Assembly: GCA_034509735.1 (NCBI GenBank)
Contig: JACGWO010000010.1
Span: 17,993,193-18,057,192, forward strand
DNA from: Sesamum alatum
Taxonomy: Eukaryota; Streptophyta; Magnoliopsida; Lamiales; Pedaliaceae
DNA: 64,000 nucleotides
Reading direction: 5' to 3'
A program made the position numbers and the translations under genes. Positions 31,523 through 44,058 of this stretch are shown here, one piece after another. Below the pieces are notes generated by a model. It ran no database searches and was not told the DNA's origin. It saw nothing but the letters and a program-made list of their open reading frames with translations. The first letter of the stretch is position 1, and the number at the start of each line of letters is the position of its first letter.

Positions 31523-34166
31523 TAAACTAAAATACCATATTTTAATATCATCTAAAACTAAAATATGAAATATTGACTAATAATTCTATAATATATGGTG
31601 AATTTCAAAATAAATGCATTTTTATTGTAGTGGATATTGAAATTATAATGATAAAATTCATATGCATTATATTAAATATTAATTTACGAAAAAATTGTCA
31701 AAATGTACGAAATTGTTGATTAAGCTTCTTTTTAGATAACATAAACTTAAATTCCATAATTTAATATTAGCTAAAACTAAAATATTAGATATTGACTAAT
31801 AATTCCAATATATGATGAATTTTGAAATATATGAATTTTGTTGTATTAGATATTGAAATTATAACGATAAAACTCATATGCATTACATTGAATGTTTATT
31901 TACAAAAACATTATCAAATCGTACTACTTTGTTGATGAATCTTAACTTTAGATAATATAAATTAAAATATCATATTTTAATATCATCTAAAACTAAAATA
32001 TATGAGATATTGACTAATAATTCTAATATATGATAAATTTTGAAATATATGAATTTTGTTATATTGGATATTGAAATTATAATGATCAAATTCATATGTA
32101 TTATATTAAATATTTATGTACAAAAAAATCATCAAATTGTACTAAATTGTTGATTAATCTTGTCTTAATGTAATATAAACTAAAATACTATATTTTAATA
32201 TCATCTAAAACTAAAATATGATATATTGATTAATAATTCTAAAATATGATGAATTTTTGAAATAAATGTATTTTATTGTAGTGGATATTGAAATTATAGC
32301 AATAAAATTCATATGCATTATATTAAATATTTATTTATAAAAAATTATCAAATCATAGTAAATTGTTGATTAAGTTTGTTTTTAGATAATACAAACTAAA
32401 ATACCATATTTTAATATCATATAAAAGTAAAATATGAGATATTGACTAATAATTCTAATATATGATGAATTTTGAAATAAATGCATTTTGTTGTAGTAGA
32501 TATTGAAATTATAACGTTAAAATGATCATATGCATTATATTAAATATTTATTTACAAAAAAATTATCAAATCATACTAAATTACTAATTAAGCTTGTTTT
32601 TAGATAATATAAACTAAAATACCATATTTTAATATCATCTAAAATGGAAATATGAGTCATATAATAATTCTAATACATGATTAATTTTGAAATAAATGCA
32701 TTTTAGGGAGTGGATTTTAAATTATAACAATAAAAATTCATATGCATTATAATAAATATTTATTTATAAAAAAAATTATCAAATCGTGCTAAATTATTGA
32801 TTAATCTCATTTTTAAATAATATAAACTAAAATAGCATATTAATATAATCTAAAACTAAAATATGAGATATTGACTAATAACTCTAATATATGATGAATT
32901 TTGAAATATATGCATTTTGTGGTATTGGATATTGAAATTATAACGATAAAATTTATGTGCATTATATTAATATTTATTTACAAAAAGTTTATCAGATCAT
33001 ACTAAATTATTGATTAATCTTGATTTTAGATAATATAAAGTAAAATACTATATTTTAATATCATGTAAAACTAAAATAATAGATATTAACTAATAATTCC
33101 AATATATGATCAAATAGATAAATATATTTTGTTGTAGTGGATATTGAAATTATAACAATAAAATTCATATGTATTATATAAAATATTTATTTACAAAAAA
33201 TTTATCAAATCATATTAATTTTTGATTAAGCTTGTTGGAGATAATATCACTATAAAAAAATGCGGTGATTGAACAGTTTAGTATGACCTTTCCAAACCCC
33301 GTTCCAACTAGGAAAGGTAACTGGAACTATTGTGGAACAGTAACCGTTGCTGACGTCACTTTCATATTAATCAGGGTCAGAACGTGTAGGAACGGCTACA
33401 CCGTTCCTATTTGTGTGCCAACATATGTGTGCCAATATGTAAATCCATTACCGTTCCAAAAAGGGAGCGGATATATTTTGGTATTCTATTTGGAACACAT
33501 ATGTGGAAATTGGAACGGTTATTTGACCAGGAAAAGGGACCGCCCCTAGCCGTGTTCCAAAACCCGGGTCGTTTTGGAACGCATGAAGGACCGTTCCAAC
33601 ATGTATTGCTAAATGAGACCCTTTGACGCCTTGAGTGAGCAATGTAATGCAATGATCGTTCCAAATTGTGGGTATTTCGGAAATCAAGTTTAGTTCCAAA
33701 TATTGTTAAAAAATGTGCTACTATCAGGAACAGAGATTTTACATAAACGATTATGTGTGCTGAAGGCCATTCCAAATATGCACAAACGGCTATTTTGTAA
33801 CGGTTACTTTACCGTTCTTACGTCCGTTCCAGAGACCGTTCCTATTGATGGAGCAACGGCTATATTTCAACCGCTAGTTTAGTGTTCCAAATAATATTTC
33901 AATGCCCGTTCCAATATTTTTCAATATATATGTCCCCCTTCATTTTATTTGTTCTTATAATTACTCTCCAACTCATTTGTTCTAACTCCCTTTCTTGATT
34001 CTTTATACGTAAAATCAAAAATATCAATAATTTGGGCGAAATTTGAAAGGTGTTTTTCTGAGGTAAGAAGTTGAAATTCCTTAATGGTTAATTATATATA
34101 TATATATATAATTTGTTCTGATTATTTAATTACTGTTGTGAATTGCTTGCGTACGTAGGACTAATC

Positions 34167-37100
34167 ATGTCAAGACAGTTGAGGAGATGGATGTATGATC
34201 GAGACGTGCTGGGTGTGACGTCAGAGTTTGAGGATGGTGTTACAACATTTCTAGAATGGATCCAGGCTCAACGTGCATATATGGACGGGAAGAAGATTAG
34301 GTGTCCCTGCCGAAAATGCAAAAATGAACGGCTCAAAACACCGAACGAGGTAAATTTCGACTTGTGTATGAAAGGTTTTATGCCGGAGTATTATAATTGG
34401 ACTTCGCATGGTGAGAAGAGGGAGCAGAAATACTTTGAAGCATTGACAACACCCCCTCTGCAGCAGCAGCAAACGCCACCCATTCAGGAGGAGGGTAGTT
34501 CGCCTTGGGGTGATGCGGCTCAGATGGATTGGATACAGAGGATGGTATTCGATGCTGCCGGGCCATCTTTCTGGTCTTCGTATAACCAGGAGGGACCGGC
34601 TGATGATGGTACTCGGTATTGTCCTTCTAATATGGGGCCTAGTTCATATTATGATTCGGGGCCCTATGATTTATGTGTCTGGCTTGTCAGACCATTTTTT
34701 GATGTAGTCCATGCTGCCGACCAACCGTTGTGGAACGGCTGCACTACCTCTCAGTTGGCGTCAATTGCTTCTTTTGTGAATATCAAGGCCGAAGGGGGTT
34801 TTTTCCGAGCATACATATAATCGCTTGTGCCAGTGGGTTGATACTGTAATGCCCCGCGATCACACTTTCCCCACCGATTACTACTGTACGAAAAAATTGA
34901 TAAGAGAATTGGGTTTACCAGTTCAGAAGCTTGATGCATGCAAAAATGGTTGCATGTTGTACTGGAAGGATGATATTGATTTGGAATATTGCAAGTTTGT
35001 GGAGAAGCTAAGTACAAGCCCACCAGGAACAGAAATCCTAGACGCAAGAAGTCCCAGTATGCCATTCTTAGGTATCTACCGCTCACCCCTCGACTACAGA
35101 GGTTGTATGCGTTGGAGGCCACTGCAAAGCATATAACTTGGCATGCGAGCCATCAGACGGAGGAAGGATCCATGTGTCATCCGTTTGATGCAGAAGCTTG
35201 GAAGCATATTGACCGGGCGTATCTTGATTTTGCAGCTGAGCCCCGTAATGTTAAACTTGGGTTGTTCACGGATGGGTTTGCACCGCATGGCCAGTATGGT
35301 AAAACTTACTCATGTTGGCCCGTGATACTTACACCGTACAATCTCCCACCTAGAATGTACATGAAGTCTGAGTATATGCTCCTAACGATGGTGATCCCTG
35401 GCTCATCGAATCCCAAACGTCTTATCGATGTCTACCTGGAGCCGTTGATCGAGGACTTGCAGAATTTATGGCATGTGGGTTTACGTACGCACGGCACTAC
35501 AACAAACCAGGCATTCATGATGCCGGCCGCTTTGATGTGGACAGTGAACGACCTTCCCGCTTATGGGATGGCGTCTGGATGGAGTACCGCCGGTGTTATG
35601 GGGTGTCTAGTTGGTATGGAGGACGCACGAGCATTTAATTTACAGCACGATTGGAAGACATGCTATTTTGACTGCCACAGGCAGAACGGAGAGGAAGGTT
35701 GCACGTCCGAGGCTGACTGGAGAACAGATCCGAACCCGTGTCAATGCGTTTAGTGTTGCAGTCGAACAATCGTTGAGTGAACCAAAACTCTACGATGTCG
35801 ACCATAAGTGGACGAAGAAAAACATCTTTTTTGGATCTTGAATACTGGGGGCGCATCTGATACGACACAATCTTGATGTCATGTACATTAAGGTTGCACG
35901 TCCGAGGCTGACTGGAGAACAGATCCGAACCCGTGTCAATGCGTTTAGTGTTGCAGTCGTACAATCATTGAGTGAACCAAAACGCTATGATGTCGACCAT
36001 AAGTGGACGAAGAAAAACATCTTTTGGGAGCTTGAATACTGGGGGGCGCATCTGATACGACATAATCTTTATGTCATGTACATTGAAAAGAATGTGTTCG
36101 ATAATATATTCAATACTGTGATGGACATCAAGGGGAAAACGAAGGACAATCTGAATGCACGGAAGGATTTCAAGATCATATGTAATTGGCCGGAGCTTGA
36201 GGTGGACGAAAGGAGACCGAACGTGATGCCCAAAGCAGTATTAGACTGACGAAAGATCAAAAGAAGAAGACATATGAGTAGATTCGTTGTCTTAGGTTTT
36301 CTAATAGGCATGCCTCTAACTTGTCCCGCTGCATCGACATGAATGAGCTAAGGATGCACGTCATGAAGAGCCATGATTGTCATGTATTCATGCAGAAGTC
36401 GATTCCTGTTGACTTCCGTGAAATGCTTCATGAGCACATGTGGGGGGCCTTGACGGAGGTGAGCCTTCTATTCCATATCCTATGCTCAACCACACTGGAC
36501 GTGGACAAGGTAAAAGAATTGAAAGACAGTGTAGTCATCATCCTGTGCAACCTAGAAAAAATATTTCCTTCTTCTTTTTTCGACTCAATGGAGCACCTAA
36601 TTGTTCACCTTCCATATGAGGCGTGCGTTGGGGGCCCGTGCAATACAGGTGGATGTACCAATTTGAGAGGTAATTAACTACACTAGAAAATTTACTGTTA
36701 AATATATTATTTTTCTGTGGCAATTAATTTGCGTTTTAATAAAATCCCGTACGAGTAGCTTCTTATGCGATTTGAACAAGAAGGTAAAAAACGAAACACA
36801 TGTTGAGGCGTCAATTGCAGAGGCTTATATTGTCGAAAAAATCGGGCTTTTCTCTTCTCACTACTTCGAACCACACATTCTCTGCAAGCGAAGCAGACCC
36901 GGTCGAAATGATGATCTCACGAGCAATGACGATCGAATAGTACAATCCATTTTCAATCACTCGGACCGAGCAGTGGAGCCTCAAAGAAGAGATGGCTGAA
37001 CAGTGAGGAACTTCATGTTATCGAGACGTACGTGTTGTGTAATTGTGAAGTAGTTGCGCCGTACTACGAGTAAGTTTTTTATACAAACTTAACTCTCTCA

Positions 37101-37728
37101 AGCCTTCATTTCAATTTGAACATGTATATGTATAATTATCAGTTTTCTGATACAGGTCATTCTTGAATTAACTGTACGAGCAACACCATTCGAAGGACCT
37201 AATAATTAATCAACTAGTGGCAACTCAATTCAAGGATTGGTTCAAGCGTCGTGTAAGCGTCACTTTCTTATAAATTACGACTATCAATCTGCTCAATTTC
37301 TTATAAATTATTTCAATTGCTATATGATGAATTGCAGGTGAAATCCGAATTGAATCACACAGATGACGAATTGTTGAAGTTGCATTATTGGGGCCCTAGA
37401 GCAGTAGTGACGACGTACCCGTCTTACTTCGTCAATGGCTTCAACTTGCACACTGAACGTCACAATGTCGGGAAATCAACAATGAATTGAGGTGTTTGTG
37501 TCAAAAGCTCATCATATACAGATACGGATTCTGACTTCTACGGAATACTGGAAGAGATAATTCAGTTAGATTACCCACTTATTCCAGACATGCACATTGT
37601 ATTGTTTAATTGTCGTTGGGTCGATCCGGTTACAGGCATGAAGATACACCATCGTTACCACATCGTTGATGTCAACTTAAGAAAGCTCTACCAAAAGAAT
37701 AGGCTACTAAAAAATAGGCTCCAAGTTT
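34167..37728 (+). pseudogene. TNP2 transposase of CACTA-2 (broken)
   Basis: Ordered domains are visible. The transposase-associated domain (MSRQLRRWMYDRDVLGV, CPCRKCKNE) comes first. Transposase_21 follows, with CKNGCMLYWKDD, LGLFTDGFAPHGQYG, IDVYLEPLIEDL, EDARAFNLQHD and WELEYWGAHLIRHNL. A DUF4218-type region (MNELRMHVMKSHDCHVFMQK, ILCNLEKIFPSSFFDSMEH) comes next, then a DUF4216-type C-terminus (HYWGPRAVVTTYPSYFVNGF, RYHIVDVNLRKLYQKN). It would act with the PF03004-type protein to cut CACTA ends. Breaks include frameshifts near 34670-34700, in the T-run at about 34797-34803 and near 34995. There is also a frame loss after about 35690, a 195 bp internal tandem duplication and several stops, including in the final exon. 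Introns are recognisable near 36670 and in 37070-37340. Confidence 0.9.
35695..36084 (+). repeat. 195 bp tandem duplication inside TNP2
   Basis: AAGGTTGCACGTCCGAGGCT begins at 35695 and again at 35890. The two 195 bp units differ by a few bases, and the first has a small indel in the TTTTT/GGG runs. The unit length is a multiple of three but the first unit is out of frame, so the duplication does not preserve the protein. Confidence 0.92.
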
Positions 37729-37729
37729 G

Positions 37730-37960
37730 AATTAGGAACGGTCATAATAATTGAGTGACCGTTCCAGATGAAGGTCCAAGCTTTTGTTTTCGCACCCAAT
37801 GAAAAATTGGAGGGAAAATCGACATTTGGAGCGGTCCTTTTATATCCAACTGTTCCTAACAAAAAGTGGATGGGAACCATTCCTGTATTTAACGCATAAC
37901 CGTTCCTATGTTATTACTATATTAAACCGTTCCTAAAGTAATTCCGACCGTTTCATATTG
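37730..37960. repeat. Internal GGAACGGT/ACCGTTCC cluster downstream of TNP2
   Basis: ATTAGGAACGGTC, GACCGTTCC and CCGTTCCTA motifs typical of CACTA termini are found here, in the interior of CACTA-2 and far from either end. Confidence 0.65.
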
Positions 37961-38611
37961 TGTTACTATATTGTGTATTTTACCTAATTCTGGCAATATC
38001 TCTACATCCGTGAGCCGGATCGACACTATTTTTAAACACATACAAGATTATGAATATGAATTGATATCTAACGGCCTGATTTTCAATCAGATGGCTAGAT
38101 TGAAGGATGCAACTATTCTTATGGCGATGAATACTGACCGGAAACGATATCTCGATATCCACACACCGAAATTTTTCAAAACTACATATAATGCATTCTT
38201 TTGTGTGCTACATCATGTCTAACGGTCTGATTGGGATTTTGACGGTCTGATTAGGTGATATAGTACAACAATATAAGATGCTAGTTACATCTGTGAAGGG
38301 ATAAATGCAAAGAAGGTATCATACTATAGGCCCCTTTGCAATTTCGATACCGTACTTTTTAAAAAAGCTAATTTCAATACCACATAATGAAGAGTCTGGC
38401 AAGTTTGATAGCGCATTTTATGAAAGTCAGACAAGTTTGATACCGCAGTCTATGAAAGCTGCAAATATAGTACCTTAGTTTTAAAACTGACAGTTTTAGT
38501 ACCAACCCTCATCTTTTGATAATATCATTTCTAGTCCCCTAAATTTATTTTTCGCATGGATTTTGTCCGTTTTTGCCCAGGTTTTTGGATTTAGTACCCT
38601 ATGCATGAAAA

Positions 38612-38629
38612 TGGTATCAGAGCCTAGGT
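38612..38629 (+). other. Caulimovirid minus-strand primer site (tRNA-Met)
   Basis: TGGTATCAGAGCCTAGG, complementary to initiator tRNA-Met, marks the start of reverse transcription and conventionally position 1 of a caulimovirid genome. It lies at the left edge of the viral segment, so the integrated molecule was apparently opened at or near this discontinuity. Confidence 0.88.
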
Positions 38630-38998
38630 TTATTGAAGAAATGATTGTTTATATTACATATTGATATTTTATTCCTCTAACGGAGGAGATCTTTAAAGTT
38701 ATGGAACCGAACGAAAGTTCGAGTAACATTGAAAACAGGGAATATTTTCAGATTCTGAAAATATAGAAAACATAATTTCTTATGGAAATTCTTAGAACCA
38801 TCGCCAACAGTCCAAGGTTGGTCGATCCGTCACTTCTTCCAAAGGAAGAAAGAGAGGAATGGCACAGAAATCGCCATGTCCAAGAGGCGCTACCAGGAAA
38901 TGGGGTGAGGCGTCTACAGGGAGCTGAGATCCATGGAAGAATCCCAGCCAGGAGATCCGGAACAAGTAGATTCCTGAAAAAATACAGTTCTAAACATA

Positions 38999-40596
38999 AT
39001 GATTAAAGGAACTGATGGGAGGGAACTCGAACCGGATACCTCAAAGTACTCTCAGGACCTTAGAGAGGTCCAAAAGACTGTTCAAGACTATGGACATAGG
39101 TTACTCCATATACCTATGAAAATAGACATCTTGAACCAAAAGATGGATGAGATCCTAAAGATCCTACCAGATCTACAGAAGGATCTTATAGATCTGAGGG
39201 TTGAGGTCATAGATCTGAAGAGAAACCAAAGAAATACCCTTGAGACATCCAGATCTCATCAGGGACGCCCTTGGACCAATATCTTTCCTACATCAGAAGG
39301 GAAAGGCGAAGGAGATCTCGAAGCCAAAGACACAAGAAGAACAAATCATCGAGATCATCAAATCCATAAACTAATGGAGATATCATGAGTGGATCTATCG
39401 GATCTACAAGAGTTAGCTGAATCCTTTTCCCAACTAGGGATTGTGGATTTAGTCAACATCAAAACCAATGAAGTCGCTCCAGCTTTACCACCACCGGAGA
39501 GAAGTACAGGCTCAAATGATCCTCCGCAGGGTAATCCAATGAGAGAAGGTACGGATTTTCACACCAATGCTACCCCTACTTTTGTAGGGACAAGATTGCG
39601 AGAAAACCCAGGAAGGAATCCAAGATGAGTGCTTGAAAACACACCATGGGCAAGGACCATGCTCCAGCCCTTACACCCATATGGCACTGTTCTCAACCTG
39701 GATGTTATCGACTTCCGAAACATTGAGAAGCTGATAGATGAATGGGTTGCAGCCATGAAAATTGCAACAACTACGTTGGAACTAGATAGGGATAACTTCA
39801 TAAAGCTATTGGAGTTAAGCTTGGAAGGGTCGGTAAAGATCGGATGGGATAATACCCCAGAAGAGACCAAAGCAAGCATCCTTGAAGGAGAGTCTAAAAG
39901 TGCAATCGCGGATAGACTTGGAAGGTTAATCAAGATTCACTTCATCAGAGATGGATAGTTCGAAGGAAGCAGAACAGAAAAGGCGAGGTAGTATGCACAA
40001 GCTCTCTTTGGCCTCGAATTAAGAAGTATATGTGCTGTAGATGAATATATCTACTGGTTCCACAAATACTTCTTCCAGAGTGGGGTAACAACCGAAGTAG
40101 CTGCCCCAATGTTCTTTGCAAAGATATGCAGCCCTTGGAGGGAAATGTTGATACAATCATACAAGGTACCTGCAGGGCAGCTGGATTCAGTTACAAGGAG
40201 GACGTCTTTCCTTAAAGACAAACTGAAGGATTGGTGTTACCAAGCATCCGTCCAGAAGAACATGAAAAGACTGAGAGGTAAAATCAAAAGAACCCCTCTT
40301 GGTTGTGATAATAACGATTTTCCAACTATTATAGGAGAATCAAGCGAGCAAAAGAAGAGGAGAAAGCAAGGTGGTGACTCTTATTCCAGGAGTTCCAGAA
40401 AATCCTCTTTCAGAAGGAGATCATGGTGGTCCAAATCAAAAGCCAGTCATACGAATCTGGACAAAGAACAGGACCAACAAGGGCTTCATCCCAAGGATCT
40501 AGACGACCAGAGGCGAAATCCACAGGACGGACCCCTACACAGAGAACTTTCAGATGAGCCCATACCCGAGCCAATGAAAGTTTTAAGGATTGCAAC
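38999..40596 (+). pseudogene. Caulimovirid coiled-coil and coat protein region (broken)
   Basis: One reading frame runs from 38999 to about 40596 but is cut by in-frame stops at 39386-39388, 39626-39628, 39956-39958 and one near 39990. The N-terminal part is charged and heptad-like (MDEILKILPDLQKDLIDLRV), suggesting a coiled coil. The later part (YIYWFHKYFFQSGV, KLKDWCYQAS) followed by a Lys/Arg/Ser-rich tail has the form of a caulimovirid coat protein that binds the genome. A shorter frame at 38782-39006 may be the decayed upstream end. A frameshift just before 40597 separates this region from the zinc knuckle. Confidence 0.75.
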
Positions 40597-40812
40597 TGTT
40601 GGATGTGCGGAGCAAAAGGACATATCTCCCCAGATTGCCCGCAGAAACGTGGTGAAGTACGCCAATTTGAAGCCACAAACGATATCCTAGATGCAGTCTA
40701 TTACGGTGATTTGGTACCAATCTACCAATTCGAGGATCTTCCCTCAGATGAAAACATCTATGAGGAAAAAATAGAGAGTGATTCAGATGGATCTTCAACC
40801 GAATCAGAGTAA
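40597..40812 (+). pseudogene. Caulimovirid coat-protein zinc knuckle and acidic tail
   Basis: CWMCGAKGHISPDC (40597-40638) is a perfect CX2CX4HX4C knuckle, the nucleic-acid-binding motif near the C-terminus of pararetroviral coat proteins. An acidic Ser/Glu/Asp tail follows (DSDGSSTESE), ending at a stop at 40810-40812. It lies in a different frame from the upstream coat region, so a frameshift has disconnected it. The residues of the knuckle are intact. Confidence 0.85.
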
Positions 40813-41494
40813 TTACAACGAAGGAGATAGGCTTCAAACCTCAGATAGCCTATCAGGATTCTTTCCAAGGATGACGGTATCAAACAAAACCATGGAAAGA
40901 ATCATGAGACAAGACTCTAATCTCAGCCCATACGACGGTTTTAGGATTGGAGGGATCGGAAGAGTACTCAACCAGATAGGACTGAACCAGAGGAAACATC
41001 ATATCATCTACAAAGTAAGTTCAGGTGAGTTTGCAATACCTATGGAACTTACTGGTAATGTGATGGAAATGCAGCTTATTCCTAAAGAAGAGATTCTTGA
41101 AGAATTAAGTAAACTTAGGGAAGAAGTAGCGGTTACTATGAAATAGATCCACATAGGAGCTATTGAAGTAGTAATAAAAGCAACTTTTAAAGAAGGAATT
41201 GATTCAGAAATACATTTATCAATAATGGATAGAAGAATCAATAACTTAAGAGATGGTTGTCTTGGGACAATGATAGGAAATTTGTATGCTGGAAAACTGA
41301 TGTTTGATATTCATTCTAGGATAGCTTACAACCTAGCAGATCAAGACTTTAGTAGAGTCTTAACCCTTCATCAGGATTTTAAAAGAAAGGATCTTATGAA
41401 AGATGGGAATAGACCATATTCTATAACATATAGAATAGCTTATGCCCTTTCCAACACACATCATTCTGATTTATTTCTTAGGAAAGAGTATTGA
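40802..41494 (+). pseudogene. Caulimovirid movement protein (one in-frame stop)
   Basis: One frame, with an in-frame TAG at 41144-41146, spans this region. It contains the core expected of the 30K-superfamily movement protein (IHIGAIEVVIKATFKEG, LGTMIGNLYAGKLMFDI, YSITYRIAYAL). Such proteins enlarge plasmodesmata for cell-to-cell spread. The segment starts inside the region that overlaps the end of the zinc-knuckle frame and ends at 41494. The fold assignment is by motif pattern and position between coat protein and protease. Confidence 0.7.
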
Positions 41495-41528
41495 GATTCC
41501 TCGAATTTTCAAGTAATTTGCTAAGGTA

Positions 41529-41951
41529 ATGACACCAGATCCTATTAGAATACCTAGAATAGGTGGTGTTGATATCTTGATAAAAGATCACCCAGTTTTA
41601 GAACGAGCCCTTAGTTCTAGAACTGATTTTAGTAGCAGGATGTCCTTTTCAGAAGATAGGATTATGACCTATAAAGGAAAGGAACCAGAATTATTGAAGC
41701 CCCGAGCTATTAGGGTTGATAATGTGAAACTCAGATGCCCAGAAGGCTGGAAACAAATTCAGGTTATATTTGACATCACTGAAAAAGAAAACTATTTTCC
41801 TTGTGATGACTTATATCATTTGCAGCAACCTGTTATGGGAAAATATGAAGAAATGCTAGAAATAGCAAGCCATGAGATATTTTGTTGTAGGAATTGCCGG
41901 ACGAGAAAATGGGATAATGACTTTGGGGTTAAGTTTCCTCGAAGATCATAA
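41529..41951 (+). pseudogene. Caulimovirid frame between movement protein and protease
   Basis: An open frame of 140 codons (MTPDPIRIPRIGGVDILIKD start) in a new phase, 35 bp after the movement-protein stop. It is probably the C-terminal part of the same polyprotein displaced by a frameshift, or a linker before the protease. It has a Cys pair (FCCRNCRTRKW). I recognise no separate domain. Confidence 0.5.
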
Positions 41952-42014
41952 ACCATGGGGAAGAAAAGGCAATGGTATGGAATTCAGTTTAGATGGTTAT
42001 ACCATTAGAATCGA

Positions 42015-42490
42015 ATGACGAACCCCTTTTCTATATACATATCTGTCGGTATGTTGTATGAACAATATAAGTCAGAATACTTTGCAGCTTATATTGACTC
42101 AGGTTCGGGGATTTGCACGGCAAAACCCGGCGTGTTCCCTAGCGAAACTATGGAATCCTTACCCATTATTGCAGGAAGGGATTTTCACAAAAAATTCTAG
42201 CACTTAATAACGGTATACGAGAAGCAAAAATCATGATTGGAGGAGCATTTGGAACACCTTGGTTCAAGGTAAAAATACCTCCTATTTACTTTCATGATAC
42301 GGGAGCAGATATTTTGCTAGGTAATAATTTCATCCAAACCTTTGCAAAATATGTCCAGGATAACCACAAGAATCTGTTGATTTTTACTACTAACTGTGGT
42401 AGTGAGATACAGGTTTTGCAAAGAGAAAAGGCATTTAATAGGATAATGCCCATAAATTTTCACAGCAAATGTGGTGATGATGCCAAATGA
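42015..42490 (+). pseudogene. Caulimovirid aspartic protease (broken)
   Basis: The frame at 42015-42200 contains YIDSGSGICTAKPG, the D-S/T-G active-site loop of a retroviral-type aspartic protease. A stop and frame change follow. The next frame (42233-42490) carries DTGADILLGNNFIQTF, the second half of the fold with the LLGxxF signature. The protease would mature the viral polyprotein. The catalytic Asp is retained but the domain is split. Confidence 0.8.
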
Positions 42491-43380
42491 ACTCATCCAA
42501 AAATGCAGGATAGAAGAAAATTTGGTAAGGCTCTTTTGTCTTTCAGGCAACAGGGTTACAGTGATGCTTCTGAAGAGGATCTTAGGATCTTGAAGAAGGC
42601 TATACAAGAATACAAGTCATTGGACATAGACGGAGAAAGTAAACTTTCCCTTGAGAATGTCAAAAGGCTTATCTAGAGGAACTTCAATGAAAATCCTTTA
42701 GCATGGTGGGATAGAAACAAGATCGAGGCTACTCTAAAGGTCAAAGAGGAATGCAAGTACGAGTATATCCGAAACAAGCCTATCCAAATGAACATGGAGG
42801 ATAAGAAAGATATGCAGGAGATCATCAAAGAGCATATCAAATCTTAGACTCATCGAGCCTGGAGTCTCTGCTTATAGTAGCCCTAGTTTTCTGGTAATAA
42901 ACCATGGCGAGATAAAAAGAGGTAAACCCAAGTTAGTCATTACCTATCAAGGCATTAATAGGATATTGCAATTTGATGGTTATTACATCCCTAGTAGAGA
43001 ATACTTAATTGATTGCATTAAAGGTGCTAAAGTGTTTTCTAAGTTCGATTGCAAATCTGGATTTTATCAGATTAAGATGAAAAATGATTCAAAGAAATAC
43101 ACTGCATTTTCCACACCTCATGGACAATATATCTGGAATGTACTGCCAATGGGACTTGCCAATGCACCCTAGATATTTCAAAGAAAGATGGATAATCTTT
43201 TCAAGGACTATCTAGAGTTTATGTTTGTTTACATAGACGACATCTTGATTGCATCTAAAAATATACAGGATCATATTAGACATCTTGAAATATTTTCTGA
43301 TGCATGCCATAAAGAGGGATTGGTTCTTTCTAAAAAGAAAGCTATTGTAGCTGTCAATTAAATTGAATTTCTAGGAATTC
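42491..43380 (+). pseudogene. Caulimovirid reverse transcriptase (broken)
   Basis: Motifs in order are KLVITYQGINR, FSKFDCKSGFYQIKM, YTAFSTPHGQY, WNVLPMGLANAP and VYIDDILIASK, with the catalytic YIDD at 43230-43241. A stop directly follows LANAP (43170-43172). Other stops lie near 42674, 42845-42880 and 43360. The family is RNA/DNA-dependent DNA polymerase of reverse-transcribing viruses. All catalytic Asp residues visible are retained, but the frame is interrupted. Confidence 0.88.
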
Positions 43381-43383
43381 TTA

Positions 43384-44058
43384 TTGACGAAACAGGCATT
43401 GAGTTTGCAGGAACACATTGTAAAAAAGATTCGCAATTTTCCTGACATTCTTAAAGATAAGAAGCAACTTCAAAGCTTCTTGGGAATTGTCAATTTTGCA
43501 GGAATCTTTATAAAGAACCTTGCAAAATACAGAAAGGATTTCCATCCACTTTTGAAAGAAACAGAGAGTTCAAAGTGGAAATGGGAGGAAATTCATACAC
43601 AAAGGGTTCCTGAGTTAAAACAGGTCTGCAATAACTTGCCAAAGCTTGCAATCCCACAAGACGACGATGAGTTGGTAGTCTACACGGACGCCAATGATTA
43701 TAGATGGGCAGCAGTGCTCATGAAAAAGACAACTACGGGTGAAGAACCTTGTAGATACACAGAAGGGTTGTTCACCGAGCAACAAGCCAAACTATGGCAT
43801 ATCAACGAAAAGGAATTCTTTGCGGTTTGGAAGGCTTTCAAGAAATGGCCTTTGTTCTTACTAACCAAAGAATTTACATTAAAAGTTGATAATACGAATG
43901 TTAAAGCTTTCTTAAAAAATAAACTTGAATCAAAGATTGAGAAAGCTCGTATTATTAGATGGCAAGCGGAATGCCAATATTATTGTTATAATATTGTCAT
44001 TATCAAATCTCATGAAAATATTCTTGCAGATTTCTTGACAAGAGATGGAGGCAGCTGA
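43384..44058 (+). CDS. Caulimovirid RNase H1 end of the polymerase (open)
   Basis: An open frame of 224 codons. It starts with the RT connection region (QLQSFLGIVNFAGIFIKN, YRKDFHPLLKE) and continues with RNase H1 motifs VVYTDANDYRWAAVL, INEKEFFAVWKAF, LKVDNTNVKAFL and ENILADFLTRDG. The Asp/Glu/Asp/Asp catalytic set appears present. The enzyme removes RNA template during replication. The end overlaps the next ORF by 14 nt, the compact arrangement expected in the virus. The upstream RT is in another frame, so no complete polymerase is encoded. Confidence 0.85.
   Translation: MTKQALSLQEHIVKKIRNFPDILKDKKQLQSFLGIVNFAGIFIKNLAKYRKDFHPLLKETESSKWKWEEIHTQRVPELKQVCNNLPKLAIPQDDDELVVYTDANDYRWAAVLMKKTTTGEEPCRYTEGLFTEQQAKLWHINEKEFFAVWKAFKKWPLFLLTKEFTLKVDNTNVKAFLKNKLESKIEKARIIRWQAECQYYCYNIVIIKSHENILADFLTRDGGS

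Larger units (their letters stand above)
30820..33247. repeat. AT-rich satellite array, period about 216 bp
   Basis: Monomers contain ATATTGACTAATAATTCTAA, ATATGATGAATTTTGAAAT, GTAGTGGATATTGAAATTAT, CATATGCATTATATTAAATA and ACTAAAATACCATATTTTAA in fixed order. The landmark TTGACTAATAATTC recurs near 31570, 31791, 32009, 32224, 32441, 32656, 32871 and 33089, giving a period of about 216 bp. Monomers are diverged. The array continues beyond the CACTA insertions at 51049-51784 and 55505-56241. Confidence 0.85.

Noticed and set aside
30820..33247. Regular repeats considered as a CRISPR-like array
   Set aside because: The 216 bp AT-rich diverged monomers are contiguous without unique spacers; this is a plant satellite.
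33265..33775. Several open frames at the CACTA-2 left end
   Set aside because: Same subterminal repeat artefact, on both strands.
42900..44058. RT-RNase H at 43-44 kb as a gypsy element
   Set aside because: No integrase, no LTRs, and the domain order with movement protein, CCHC coat and a separate overlapping last ORF is pararetroviral.
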